A DNA stretch of 6,939 bases from assembly GCA_030824295.1 (NCBI GenBank), contig JAVBYA010000412.1, positions 1 to 6,939 on the forward strand, read 5' to 3'. The notes below the pieces were generated by a model. It was not told the origin of the DNA, did not search any database, and saw nothing but the letters and a program-made list of their open reading frames with translations. Both the position numbers and the translations under genes were made by a program. This DNA is from Bacteroidota bacterium (GTDB lineage: Bacteria > Bacteroidota > Ignavibacteria > UBA10030 > UBA8401). Below, piece after piece: positions 1-6,720 of this stretch. The stretch's first letter is position 1, and every line of letters begins with the position of its first letter.

Positions 1-1
1 G

Positions 2-223
2 ACCGGATTGTCCTTTGCGATGCTTTTTGTCTTCAATTTCCGGGATTTCCATCTTTTGGTACCGTCCTTGATCTTCATCGGTCTGGGCGTTGCTTTCATG
101 ATGACCGAAGTGGGGTACCTGTACCCGAGCGATGTGAAAGAGGCGGTCCGTCAATACTGGCCGGCAGCATTCATCGTGTTCGGAATACTGATCATCGTCC
201 GCAGGCCCGCAAAACGGAGCTGA
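2..223 (+). CDS. C-terminal part of a small membrane protein, LiaI/LiaF-like (DUF5668-like) transmembrane module
   Basis: The reading frame is open from base 2, the first complete codon, to a TGA stop at 221-223, so the gene probably starts outside the window. A TTG at 8 is the only near start and has no visible ribosome site. The 74 visible codons hold two hydrophobic helices: one around LLVPSLIFIGLGVAFMM, and one in YWPAAFIVFGILIIVRR that ends in basic residues (RRPAKRS) likely facing the cytoplasm. A polar stretch (PSDVKEAVRQ) joins them. The pattern 'WP...(I/V)xxGIxIIxRR' is typical of the paired-helix module found in LiaI/LiaF-type envelope-stress proteins and related small membrane proteins; this was recognised by eye. 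The molecular role is unknown, and a link to envelope stress is inference only. The gene ends just before a hairpin terminator and converges with polA. Confidence 0.6.
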   Translation, partial: TGLSFAMLFVFNFRDFHLLVPSLIFIGLGVAFMMTEVGYLYPSDVKEAVRQYWPAAFIVFGILIIVRRPAKRS

Positions 224-243
224 GCACAGGAACTTCGCAAAAT

Positions 244-282
244 GACAAGAGCCCTTCCGGAATACCGGTAAGGGCTCTTGTC
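244..282. terminator. Hairpin terminator between convergent genes, probably bidirectional
   Basis: Bases 244-256 pair perfectly with 270-282 (13 bp, core AAGAGCCCTT/AAGGGCTCTT). The stem continues as CCGG/CCGG (257-260 with 265-268) around an AATA loop, with one bulged T at 269. On the minus strand the stem is followed by ATTTTG, a short T-tract, which suits termination of polA 21 bp after its stop. On the plus strand the following bases (GTTG) are T-poor, so termination of the membrane-protein gene there would be less efficient or would only stabilise the mRNA 3' end. Confidence 0.8.
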
Positions 283-302
283 GTTGCAGGGCATTCCATC
301 GG

Positions 303-3110
303 TCAGTGGGCTTCCAGCCAATCCTTTCCGGTCCCCAATTCCACTTCTACCGGGACATCCAACGGCATAGCATCGCGCATCTCCCGTTCCACCAGTTTCT
401 TCATTGCGGCCTCTTCACCTTTCACGACATCGAATACCAACTCGTCATGCACCTGAAGGACCATGGCGCTCTTCATCTTCTTCGCCTGCATCTCCCGGTC
501 GATGTTCACCATGGCGATCTTGATCATGTCGGCCGCCGTGCCTTGGATCGGCATATTGATGGACTGCCGTTCGGCATTGGAACGGATGTTCTGATTCTTG
601 TTGTTGATATCCGCGATGTACCGGCGCCGTCCCCGGAGCGTTTCCACATATCCGTGTTCGCGCGCGAAGGCCATGGTGGTGTTGATGTAATGGTTCACAT
701 TCGGGAACCGCTCGAAGTACCGCTGGATGATCTCCTTTGCTTCTGCTTGTGTGATATCCAGACGTGATGCGAGACCGAACGGACCGATGCCGTACATGAT
801 GCCGAAGTTCACCTCTTTTGCTTTTCGCCGCATGTCCCGCGTGACATCCTGCTGAACAACACCGAAGACCTTCGCAGCCGTCGAAGCATGGATGTCCTCA
901 CGGTTCTTGAAGGCCTCGGTCATGCCGGGATCACCGGAGATATGCGCCATGATGCGAAGTTCGATCTGGGAATAGTCGGCGGAGAGGATGCTGGAGCCCG
1001 GCAGGGAGGGGATGAACGCTTTGCGCATCTTCCGGCCGAGTTCTGTGCGGATGGGAATGTTCTGCAGATTCGGATCGCTGCTGGAGAGACGTCCGGTGGC
1101 GGCGACGGTCTGATTAAAGGAGGTGTGCAACTTGCCGGTGCGGGGGTTGATGAGCTTCGGCAGCGCATCGACATAGGTGGATTTCAGTTTTTGAAGCTGC
1201 CGGTACTCCAGCAGCTGCGCTACGATCGGATGTTCGCTGCGCAATGATTCGAGCACGGCGACATCGGTGGAGTAACCGGTCTTTGTCTTCTTTGCCGACC
1301 GGAGTTTCAGTTTTTCAAACAGGACCTTCGCCAATTGCTGGGTGGAATTGATGTTGAACTTCTCACCGGCAAGGGAATAGATATCGGCGATCAGACGGTC
1401 CAGCGCTGTACCGATCTCACCGGACATGGATGCAAGGAACGCAGTATCCAGCTTCACGCCGCTCGTCTCCATCCGTGTGAGCACCTCGATAAGGGGGAAT
1501 TCGATCTCATTGCACAAGGCAAGTGCTCCTTGTGATTCCACCTGCGGCTTCAGGACATCGACCAACTGCAGTGTGATATCGGCATCCTCGGCGGAATAGG
1601 CACCGACCTCATCGACGGGGATGGAACGGATATCTTTCTTCCCGTTATCGGTCAGCTCCTTGAAGGAGACCATCCGGTACTGAAGATGCTCCTCAGCCAG
1701 TGAATCCAGGGAATGCTGCCTGTCTGAACGGAGGACATACGCAGCGATCATCGTATCAAAACCGACGCCGGCGATATCGATCCCTTTCGAGGAGAGGACA
1801 AGCGCATCATACTTCACATTCTGTCCGTATTTGCGGATCTTCGCATTGGAAAAGAGAGGAGAGAGGTCCTTCACGACCCGCTTCAGCGGGAATCCTTCGC
1901 GGTTCTTTGTGGCCGATTGAGAGAAAAGGTCGCCGGAGCTCTCTGCGGGATCGTCATCGATCACGGGAAGGTAGTATGCGATGTTCGGCACGAGGGAGAA
2001 GGAGATACCGACCAATTCTGCCCGCAGTGCATCGGTGGAGGTCGTTTCAGTATCAAAGACAAATGCTTTGCTCTTCTTCAACTCGCTGAGGAGTTTCAGA
2101 TATTCTTTATCCGTGCGGATGATGATATACGTGTGTTCCGATGTTGCGATGGTGCGAAGCTCTACTGGAGGCGCCGCCGGCACTTCCGCTGCCGCAACAG
2201 GGGCCGCAACTCGTGAGGTCGATGCAGGTTCAGCTCCGCTGCGGAGCCGTTTGGCGAAGGTCCGAAATTCGAGTCTGTCATACAGTTCGATGAGAGCGGG
2301 GACGTCCTTGGGTGCCGCCTTCAGCTGATGAAGGTCTGCGGTGATCGGTACGTTCACATCGATCGTCACGAGATGCTTGGAGAGGAGCGCCAATTCACGG
2401 TTCGTGCGGAGCTTCTCCTGCAGTCCCTTTTGCGGGATGTTGTCAACATTCTCAAGAATCTTCTCTATGGTCTTGTATTTCTGGACCAGCGGGAGCGCGG
2501 TCTTCGGACCGACGCCCGGTACGCCCGGTACATTGTCCGATGAATCGCCGATCAGTCCCAGCATATCGATCACCCGGTCCGGTGTGACGCCGAACTTCTC
2601 CATGACGCCTTCTTCGCCGACGATCTCATCCTCATTCCCGAACTTCCCGGGGCGATAGATCTTCGTCCGCGAGGAGACGAGCTGCATGAAATCCTTGTCC
2701 GATGTAACGAGGAACGTCGAGATCTTTTCCTTCTCCGCTCGTTTCGCCAGCGTACCCATGATGTCATCCGCTTCGTATCCATCCAATTCCAGCACCGGCA
2801 CGTTGAATGCTTTCACGACATCCTTCAGATAGGAGAGGGAAGCCGCCAGATCGTCCGGCATCTTGTTGCGTGTCGCTTTGTATTCCTTATAGGCGATATG
2901 ACGGAAGGTCGGTTTCTCGGTATCGAATACCGCTGCGATATAATCCGGTTTCTGCTCGTCCAGGATCTTGTTCAGATAGTTGACGAAGCCATAGATGGCA
3001 CTCGTATTCTCACCTTTGGAATTGATCAACGGGTTCTGTGCGAACGCGAAGTAACTCCGGTACGCGATCCCCATCGAATCGATCAAAAAGAGCGTCTCTG
3101 TGCGTTTCAT
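303..3110 (-). CDS. polA: DNA polymerase I with 5' nuclease, 3'-5' proofreading and polymerase domains
   Basis: This 935-residue cytoplasmic enzyme fills gaps in excision repair and removes RNA primers from Okazaki fragments. Three domains are visible. (1) The 5' nuclease/flap domain, about 1-290, has metal ligands D11, D63, E113, D115, D116, D138, D140, D189 and D192, and the helix-hairpin motif VPGVPGVGPKTA. (2) The 3'-5' exonuclease, about 345-530, has D353 and E355 (FDTET), D435 (NVKYD), and Y505/D509 (YSAEDAD); all catalytic positions are present, so proofreading should work. (3) The polymerase has motif A D712/E717 (ADYSQIELRI), motif B R761, K765, F769 and Y773, and motif C H888-D889-E890. 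F769 matches E. coli F762. Motif residues lie seven positions after their E. coli equivalents. An Ala/Pro-rich linker (about 291-318) joins domains 1 and 2, and the exonuclease domain is about 13 residues longer than E. coli's between D353 and D435. The ATG at 3110 fits the family N-terminus but has only a weak ribosome site. Confidence 0.98.
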   Translation of the reverse strand: MKRTETLFLIDSMGIAYRSYFAFAQNPLINSKGENTSAIYGFVNYLNKILDEQKPDYIAAVFDTEKPTFRHIAYKEYKATRNKMPDDLAASLSYLKDVVKAFNVPVLELDGYEADDIMGTLAKRAEKEKISTFLVTSDKDFMQLVSSRTKIYRPGKFGNEDEIVGEEGVMEKFGVTPDRVIDMLGLIGDSSDNVPGVPGVGPKTALPLVQKYKTIEKILENVDNIPQKGLQEKLRTNRELALLSKHLVTIDVNVPITADLHQLKAAPKDVPALIELYDRLEFRTFAKRLRSGAEPASTSRVAAPVAAAEVPAAPPVELRTIATSEHTYIIIRTDKEYLKLLSELKKSKAFVFDTETTSTDALRAELVGISFSLVPNIAYYLPVIDDDPAESSGDLFSQSATKNREGFPLKRVVKDLSPLFSNAKIRKYGQNVKYDALVLSSKGIDIAGVGFDTMIAAYVLRSDRQHSLDSLAEEHLQYRMVSFKELTDNGKKDIRSIPVDEVGAYSAEDADITLQLVDVLKPQVESQGALALCNEIEFPLIEVLTRMETSGVKLDTAFLASMSGEIGTALDRLIADIYSLAGEKFNINSTQQLAKVLFEKLKLRSAKKTKTGYSTDVAVLESLRSEHPIVAQLLEYRQLQKLKSTYVDALPKLINPRTGKLHTSFNQTVAATGRLSSSDPNLQNIPIRTELGRKMRKAFIPSLPGSSILSADYSQIELRIMAHISGDPGMTEAFKNREDIHASTAAKVFGVVQQDVTRDMRRKAKEVNFGIMYGIGPFGLASRLDITQAEAKEIIQRYFERFPNVNHYINTTMAFAREHGYVETLRGRRRYIADINNKNQNIRSNAERQSINMPIQGTAADMIKIAMVNIDREMQAKKMKSAMVLQVHDELVFDVVKGEEAAMKKLVEREMRDAMPLDVPVEVELGTGKDWLEAH

Positions 3111-3134
3111 AGTCTGGAAAAGTTAAGGTATATT
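3106..3134 (+). promoter_or_regulatory. Candidate sigma70-like promoter for the EamA transporter gene
   Basis: TTCATA (3106-3111, 4 of 6 matches to TTGACA) and TATATT (3129-3134, 5 of 6 to TATAAT) are separated by 17 bp. Transcription would start near 3141 and leave a leader of about 67 nt. The -35 hexamer overlaps the polA start codon on the other strand. The call rests on hexamer matches alone; if the organism uses a Bacteroidota-type promoter consensus it would be wrong. Confidence 0.25.
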
Positions 3135-3163
3135 GGAGCCGAAAGTCCGGTGAACAATATACC
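3127..3163. repeat. Perfect 9-bp inverted repeat in the polA/transporter divergent intergenic region
   Basis: GGTATATTG at 3127-3135 is exactly reverse-complemented by CAATATACC at 3155-3163, with a 19-bp spacer between them. Each arm contains TATATT on its own strand, so the arms could be two -10 elements facing each other (toward the transporter from 3129-3134, toward polA from 3156-3161). They could also be half-sites of a dimeric regulator about 28 bp apart centre to centre, or a long-loop hairpin. A convincing -35 is missing for the polA-directed copy, where the 17-bp-spaced position is a run of T. Sequence alone does not decide between these readings. Confidence 0.5.
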
Positions 3164-3207
3164 AAATCTTCCCGAACGAAAAAATCCGCCGGAGTCCCGC
3201 GTACCCC

Positions 3208-4077
3208 ATGAGCATCTATTTCATCTTGATCTTCCAGCAATTACTGGCAGCCGGGACCCACCTGGTCGCGAAGACCGTGACCGTTCATGTCGATCCGGTC
3301 ATTCTCACGTTCCTTCGGAATTGCGTCTCACTGCTGGCAATGCTCGTGATGTTCCTGGTCCGGGAGCGGCGCATCAAAGTGGAGCGGCAGGACCTTCCGC
3401 GGTTATTGTGGCTTTCCTTTTTGGCAGTGCCGATGAACCAGTTCCTCTATCTCTACGGCATCAAATTCACCCTGGCGGCCAACGGAGCATTGCTCTATGC
3501 CATGACGCCGGCACTCATCCTGGTGTTCTCCTATTTCATTCTGAAGGAGTCGATGACGCGGTTGAAAGTGATCGGTATCGCCATTGCCTTCGCCGGGATC
3601 ACGATCGTCATCTTCGAACGGGGGATCGATTTCTCTTCCGATTTTGCGTACGGGAACATCATGATCTTCTTTGCCGTGATCGCCTGGGCATTGTTCGCGA
3701 TCCAGGGAAAGATACTAGTGAAGAAATACGGCGCGTTCCACATTACGGTGCTCTCGATGATCGGCGGGGCGGCGATGTTCCTTCCGGTCGGATTGGCGCA
3801 GATCGCAATCGAAGGATTCCCGGAGATCAGTTCTGCTGATTGGGGAGGCATCCTGTACCTCAGCTTGGGAACTTCCGTCGTCTCGTATATGCTGTGGTTC
3901 TATGCCTTAGGGAGGATGGATACTGCGAAGGTGGCGGTGTTCGCCAATGCGCAGCCGATCCTGACGACGATCCTGGCAGTGATCTTCCTGGACCAGCCGG
4001 TGACCCTGCTCTTCGTGATCGGAGGGAGCATCACCATCAGCGGGGTTTTGCTCACGCAGCAGAGCAGCAGCAATTGA
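3208..4077 (+). CDS. EamA/DMT-superfamily inner-membrane transporter
   Basis: This is a 289-residue integral membrane protein of the drug/metabolite transporter superfamily. The family exports or imports small metabolites such as amino acids, nucleosides and drugs; the substrate cannot be read from the sequence. The length and the two repeated EamA units of about five helices each are typical, giving about ten membrane segments. Unit 1 ends in the region ANGALLYAMTPALILVFSYF, then ILKE and a glycine-containing helix (AFAGITIVI, about 128-136). Unit 2 ends in the parallel AVFANAQPILTTILAVIFLD (about 243-262) and a glycine-rich last helix (about 270-282). The tail is short and polar (QQSSSN). 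The ATG at 3208 runs directly into helix 1; a GGAG lies at 3191-3194, 13 nt upstream, which is longer than usual. The gene is divergent from polA and convergent with the nth-like gene, with no clear terminator in the 69 bp between them. It appears monocistronic. Confidence 0.93.
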   Translation: MSIYFILIFQQLLAAGTHLVAKTVTVHVDPVILTFLRNCVSLLAMLVMFLVRERRIKVERQDLPRLLWLSFLAVPMNQFLYLYGIKFTLAANGALLYAMTPALILVFSYFILKESMTRLKVIGIAIAFAGITIVIFERGIDFSSDFAYGNIMIFFAVIAWALFAIQGKILVKKYGAFHITVLSMIGGAAMFLPVGLAQIAIEGFPEISSADWGGILYLSLGTSVVSYMLWFYALGRMDTAKVAVFANAQPILTTILAVIFLDQPVTLLFVIGGSITISGVLLTQQSSSN

Positions 4078-4146
4078 AGCGGGTTGGTTCAAGCCGGTCT
4101 TGCGCACGTGGAGTGCAGCGATGACCTATCGAGGCTATAATGTTCC

Positions 4147-4812
4147 TCACTTCTGTTCCTTGAAATAACCGCAGACAGGATTCATCAGACAGTCATCGCA
4201 ATGCGGGTCTGTGGGACGGCAGGTCTCGCGCCCGAGGAAGGTGAGTGCCATTCCGGCTTGATGCCAGTGCTTCCTGTCGATCTTCTCCATCAATTCCGTT
4301 TCCAACTTCTTCGGATCATCGGAGGTTGCAATGCCAAGCCGCGGTGTCACGCGGAGCGTGTGCAGATCCACGATGATCCCTTCCGCCTTCAATCCCATCT
4401 GACTCATATAGACATTCGCGGACTTCCTGCCGAATCCTTTCCACTGCGTCAACCCATCGATATCCTCCGGGATCGTTCCGGTGTCAACGACATCCTTTGC
4501 TATGCCGATGATGTATTCCGCTTTATGACGGTATCCCGGACCTTTGATGAGCGGGTACAGCGATTCCGGGTCCGCTTTTGATAAGGATTTGAAATCCGGA
4601 TATGCTGTAAATAGCGCGGGCGCTTGTTTGTTCACAATGGCATCGGAGGAACGTGCCGAGAGGACGATCATCACGATGAGCTGGTAAGCATTTTGATACT
4701 CCAGAGGATGTTTCCGGCCCCGGTATCTCTTCAATAATGGACGAAGTGCCGTATTCCAATCGACAACTGCGGATTGTTTTGTGATCTTCTTTTTGTTTGT
4801 CAGCTTTGCCAT
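4147..4812 (-). CDS. nth: Endonuclease III-like DNA glycosylase/AP lyase with iron-sulfur cluster
   Basis: This 221-residue protein belongs to the HhH-GPD superfamily, base-excision repair enzymes that remove oxidised pyrimidines and nick the strand at the abasic site. The helix-hairpin-helix (KGFGRKSANV) contains K130, the Schiff-base lysine (E. coli K120). D149 in IIVDLHTLRV matches the catalytic aspartate D138. Four cysteines, C198-X6-C205-X2-C208-X5-C214, reproduce the Nth [4Fe-4S] spacing. Residues 1-15 form a basic leader (MAKLTNKKK), probably for DNA contact or simply disordered. Differences from E. coli Nth: LSAQATD reads LSARSSD (R54 for Q41), the hairpin LPGVG reads WKGFG, and VDTH reads VDLH. 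The pattern 'EGIIVDLH..RV.PRLGI' is one I associate with a Bacteroidota-type Nth subfamily, so substrate preference may differ from E. coli Nth. The gene starts 23 bp after the ABC exporter stop, so it is probably cotranscribed with it. The ribosome site is weak. Confidence 0.92.
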   Translation of the reverse strand: MAKLTNKKKITKQSAVVDWNTALRPLLKRYRGRKHPLEYQNAYQLIVMIVLSARSSDAIVNKQAPALFTAYPDFKSLSKADPESLYPLIKGPGYRHKAEYIIGIAKDVVDTGTIPEDIDGLTQWKGFGRKSANVYMSQMGLKAEGIIVDLHTLRVTPRLGIATSDDPKKLETELMEKIDRKHWHQAGMALTFLGRETCRPTDPHCDDCLMNPVCGYFKEQK

Positions 4813-4835
4813 TTCATTCTCTGTTAATCAAGAGA

Positions 4836-6626
4836 TTAATTCGTAATGAGACGTTTACGGCCTTTTGCTGCAACCTTTGCCGTGGTCGTCTGTTCACCCA
4901 CCTGCTGTCTCCAGAGTGCGTAATACAAGCCCTTCTGCTTCAGCAATCTCGCGTGTGATCCGGATTCAACGATTCTTCCTTTTTCCAGAACGTGAATGGT
5001 ATCCGCATGCATCACCGTGGAGAGACGGTGGGCGATGAGAATGGTAATGAGATCCTTACGTGCGGAGATCTCGCGTATCGTCGAACTGATCTCTTCTTCG
5101 GTCAATGAATCAAGCGAGGATGTCGCCTCATCGAAGATAAGAAGATTCGGATTGCGGAGCAGAGCACGGGCTATCGAGAGCCGCTGCTTCTCTCCGCCGG
5201 AGACCTTCACGCCTCCTTCGCCGATGATGGAGTCGAGTCCTTTATCCGCCCGTGCCAGCAGGGACTGACAAGCGGCCTTGTTCAGCACATCCAGACACTC
5301 CGCATCCGTTGCGGCAGGATTCACGAACAGCAGGTTCTCACGGATCGAACCGGAGAAGAGCTGGGTATCCTGTGTGACGAATCCGATCCGTTCCCGCAGC
5401 ACATCGAAGTCGATCTCATCGAAATTCTTTCCGTTGTAGAGCACTTTCCCGGACTGGGGTCGGTACAGACCGACGAGGAGTTTTACGAGCGTCGTCTTGC
5501 CTGCGCCTGAGGGTCCGACGAATGCGATGGTCTCACCGACCTTGGTCTTGAATGAGATGCTGTTCAGAGCAGCCGTATTGGCCGATTGATGCTGGAAGGA
5601 AACATCAGAGAATGCCAGCGTGGCGATATTCTGAACAACCACGGGGGACGAGGGTTTCGGTTCCTTCGGGGTATTCATGATGGTCTCGAAATTCGCGAGG
5701 GAGACCTCAGCTTCGCGGTAGATGTTGATGATGTCGCCCATCTGCTGCAGCGGACCGAAGATGAAGAACGAATAGATCCAGAGAGAGAAGAACTGTCCGA
5801 CGGTGATCTGCTGCGTGAAGATCAGATAGAGCATGGAGAACAGTATCAGCGTCCGCAGGAAATTGACCGACGTTCCCTGGATGAAACTGAGACCGCGGAT
5901 ATACTTGACCTTCTTCAGTTCGAGGCCGAGGATCTTCTGTGTGGTATTGTTCAGCCGGTCGATCTCCTGTGTTGCGAGACCGAGACTCTTCACCAGTTCG
6001 ATGTTGCGCAGCGATTCGGTCGTTGACCCTGCAAGCGCTGTCGTTTCGCCGACGATCGACTTCTGGATGACCTTGATCTTCTTGCTGAGTGTTGAACTGA
6101 GAATGGCAAGGATGGGAACTGTTGAGAAATACAGAGGGGCGATGACCCAATGGACGGACATAGAGTAGATCATCACGAAGGTGATGCCGACGAGCGTTGT
6201 AAACAGGATATTGATGGAGGCGGAGATGAGCCGTTCAACATCGGTGCGGACCTTCTGGAGTTTCCCCAGCGTCTCACCGCTCCGCTGGTCCTCGAAGACA
6301 GAATAGGGAAGTTCCAATGAGTGTTTCAGACCGTCGGCATAGATCTGAGCTCCGAGGCGCTGCGTGATGACATTGATGTAATAATCCTGGAAATTCTTCG
6401 CTACGCGTGAAACGAATGCCACACCCATGGCAACCAGCAGCAACCCGATGACCCCCTGAAGGAACTGTTCCGTGGTGTATTCGCTGAACTTCATCGCGTA
6501 ATTGTCGATGACGTACCGGAACACGAGAGGGTCAAGCAAGGAAAAGGTCTGGTTGATCGTGGCAAGGAACAATGCCATGAGCACCAGCGTCCAATAGTTC
6601 TTGAGATATGTATAGAGGAGTTTCAT
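4836..6626 (-). CDS. ABC exporter half-transporter with fused membrane and ATPase domains (MsbA/ABCB type)
   Basis: This 596-residue protein has the usual length of a bacterial half-exporter that works as a homo- or heterodimer in the inner membrane. The membrane domain (about 1-315) has six predicted helices, near 12-34, 57-75, 136-156, 158-179, 248-270 and 274-292. The ATPase domain (about 335-575) shows Walker A GPSGAGKTT (371-379, K377), Q-loop Q419, signature VSGGEKQR (475-482), Walker B LLIFDE (D499, catalytic E500), D-loop SSLD and H-loop H533 (IAHRLST), so it should hydrolyse ATP. The usual A-loop tyrosine, 25 residues before Walker A, is His346 (VSFQH). The last 20 residues are a basic tail (TTAKVAAKGRKR). 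No partner half-transporter is adjacent, so a homodimer is the simplest reading. Lipid, peptide or drug export are all possible. The start ATG at 6626 has AAGGGA four bases upstream. The gene probably heads a unit with the downstream nth-like gene. Confidence 0.95.
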   Translation of the reverse strand: MKLLYTYLKNYWTLVLMALFLATINQTFSLLDPLVFRYVIDNYAMKFSEYTTEQFLQGVIGLLLVAMGVAFVSRVAKNFQDYYINVITQRLGAQIYADGLKHSLELPYSVFEDQRSGETLGKLQKVRTDVERLISASINILFTTLVGITFVMIYSMSVHWVIAPLYFSTVPILAILSSTLSKKIKVIQKSIVGETTALAGSTTESLRNIELVKSLGLATQEIDRLNNTTQKILGLELKKVKYIRGLSFIQGTSVNFLRTLILFSMLYLIFTQQITVGQFFSLWIYSFFIFGPLQQMGDIINIYREAEVSLANFETIMNTPKEPKPSSPVVVQNIATLAFSDVSFQHQSANTAALNSISFKTKVGETIAFVGPSGAGKTTLVKLLVGLYRPQSGKVLYNGKNFDEIDFDVLRERIGFVTQDTQLFSGSIRENLLFVNPAATDAECLDVLNKAACQSLLARADKGLDSIIGEGGVKVSGGEKQRLSIARALLRNPNLLIFDEATSSLDSLTEEEISSTIREISARKDLITILIAHRLSTVMHADTIHVLEKGRIVESGSHARLLKQKGLYYALWRQQVGEQTTTAKVAAKGRKRLITN

Positions 6627-6685
6627 TCGGTCCCTTTTCTGTGAGGAAGAAAGTAAGCAAAGTACTGCTGAAATGCGAAAGAACG

Positions 6686-6714
6686 TTGTAATTGAAGGAA
6701 GAAACGGTTACAAT
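6686..6714 (+). promoter_or_regulatory. Candidate sigma70-like promoter placed for a leaderless transcript
   Basis: TTGTAA (6686-6691, 4 of 6 matches to TTGACA), a 17-bp spacer, and TACAAT (6709-6714, 5 of 6 to TATAAT). A start about seven bases after the -10 falls at 6721, the A of the ATG of the downstream gene. That gene has no Shine-Dalgarno at normal distance: the purine-rich AAGGAAG near 6696-6702 is about 18 nt away and would lie between the promoter hexamers. TTGTAA and TTACAA (6708-6713) are also reverse complements, so a regulator site is an alternative reading. Confidence 0.4.
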
Positions 6715-6720
6715 TATCCT

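Noticed and set aside
2511..2531. Tandem CGCCCGGTA-type repeat
   Set aside because: It encodes the conserved VPGVPGVG of the Pol I 5' nuclease helix-hairpin motif, so protein constraint explains it.
2898..3839. A 313-codon open frame on the plus strand across the polA start and the transporter gene
   Set aside because: It overlaps two strongly supported genes in other frames. Its product is rich in Arg, His, Asp and Gly with no recognisable domain, as expected for a shadow frame in GC-rich coding DNA.
4136..4141. Perfect TATAAT on the plus strand just after the nth-like gene, suggesting an antisense promoter
   Set aside because: No acceptable -35 lies 16-18 bp upstream (GTGCAG at 17 bp), and a single hexamer match is likely by chance.
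5707..6168. Overlapping plus- and minus-strand open frames inside the ABC exporter gene
   Set aside because: They are alternative-frame shadows of a full-length gene with all family motifs; no frameshift is needed to explain the region.
6658..6664. TACTTTG on the minus strand upstream of the ABC exporter, similar to the Bacteroidota -7 motif TAnnTTTG
   Set aside because: The spacing between TA and TTTG is one base short and no matching -33 element was found, so it is too weak to list as a promoter.
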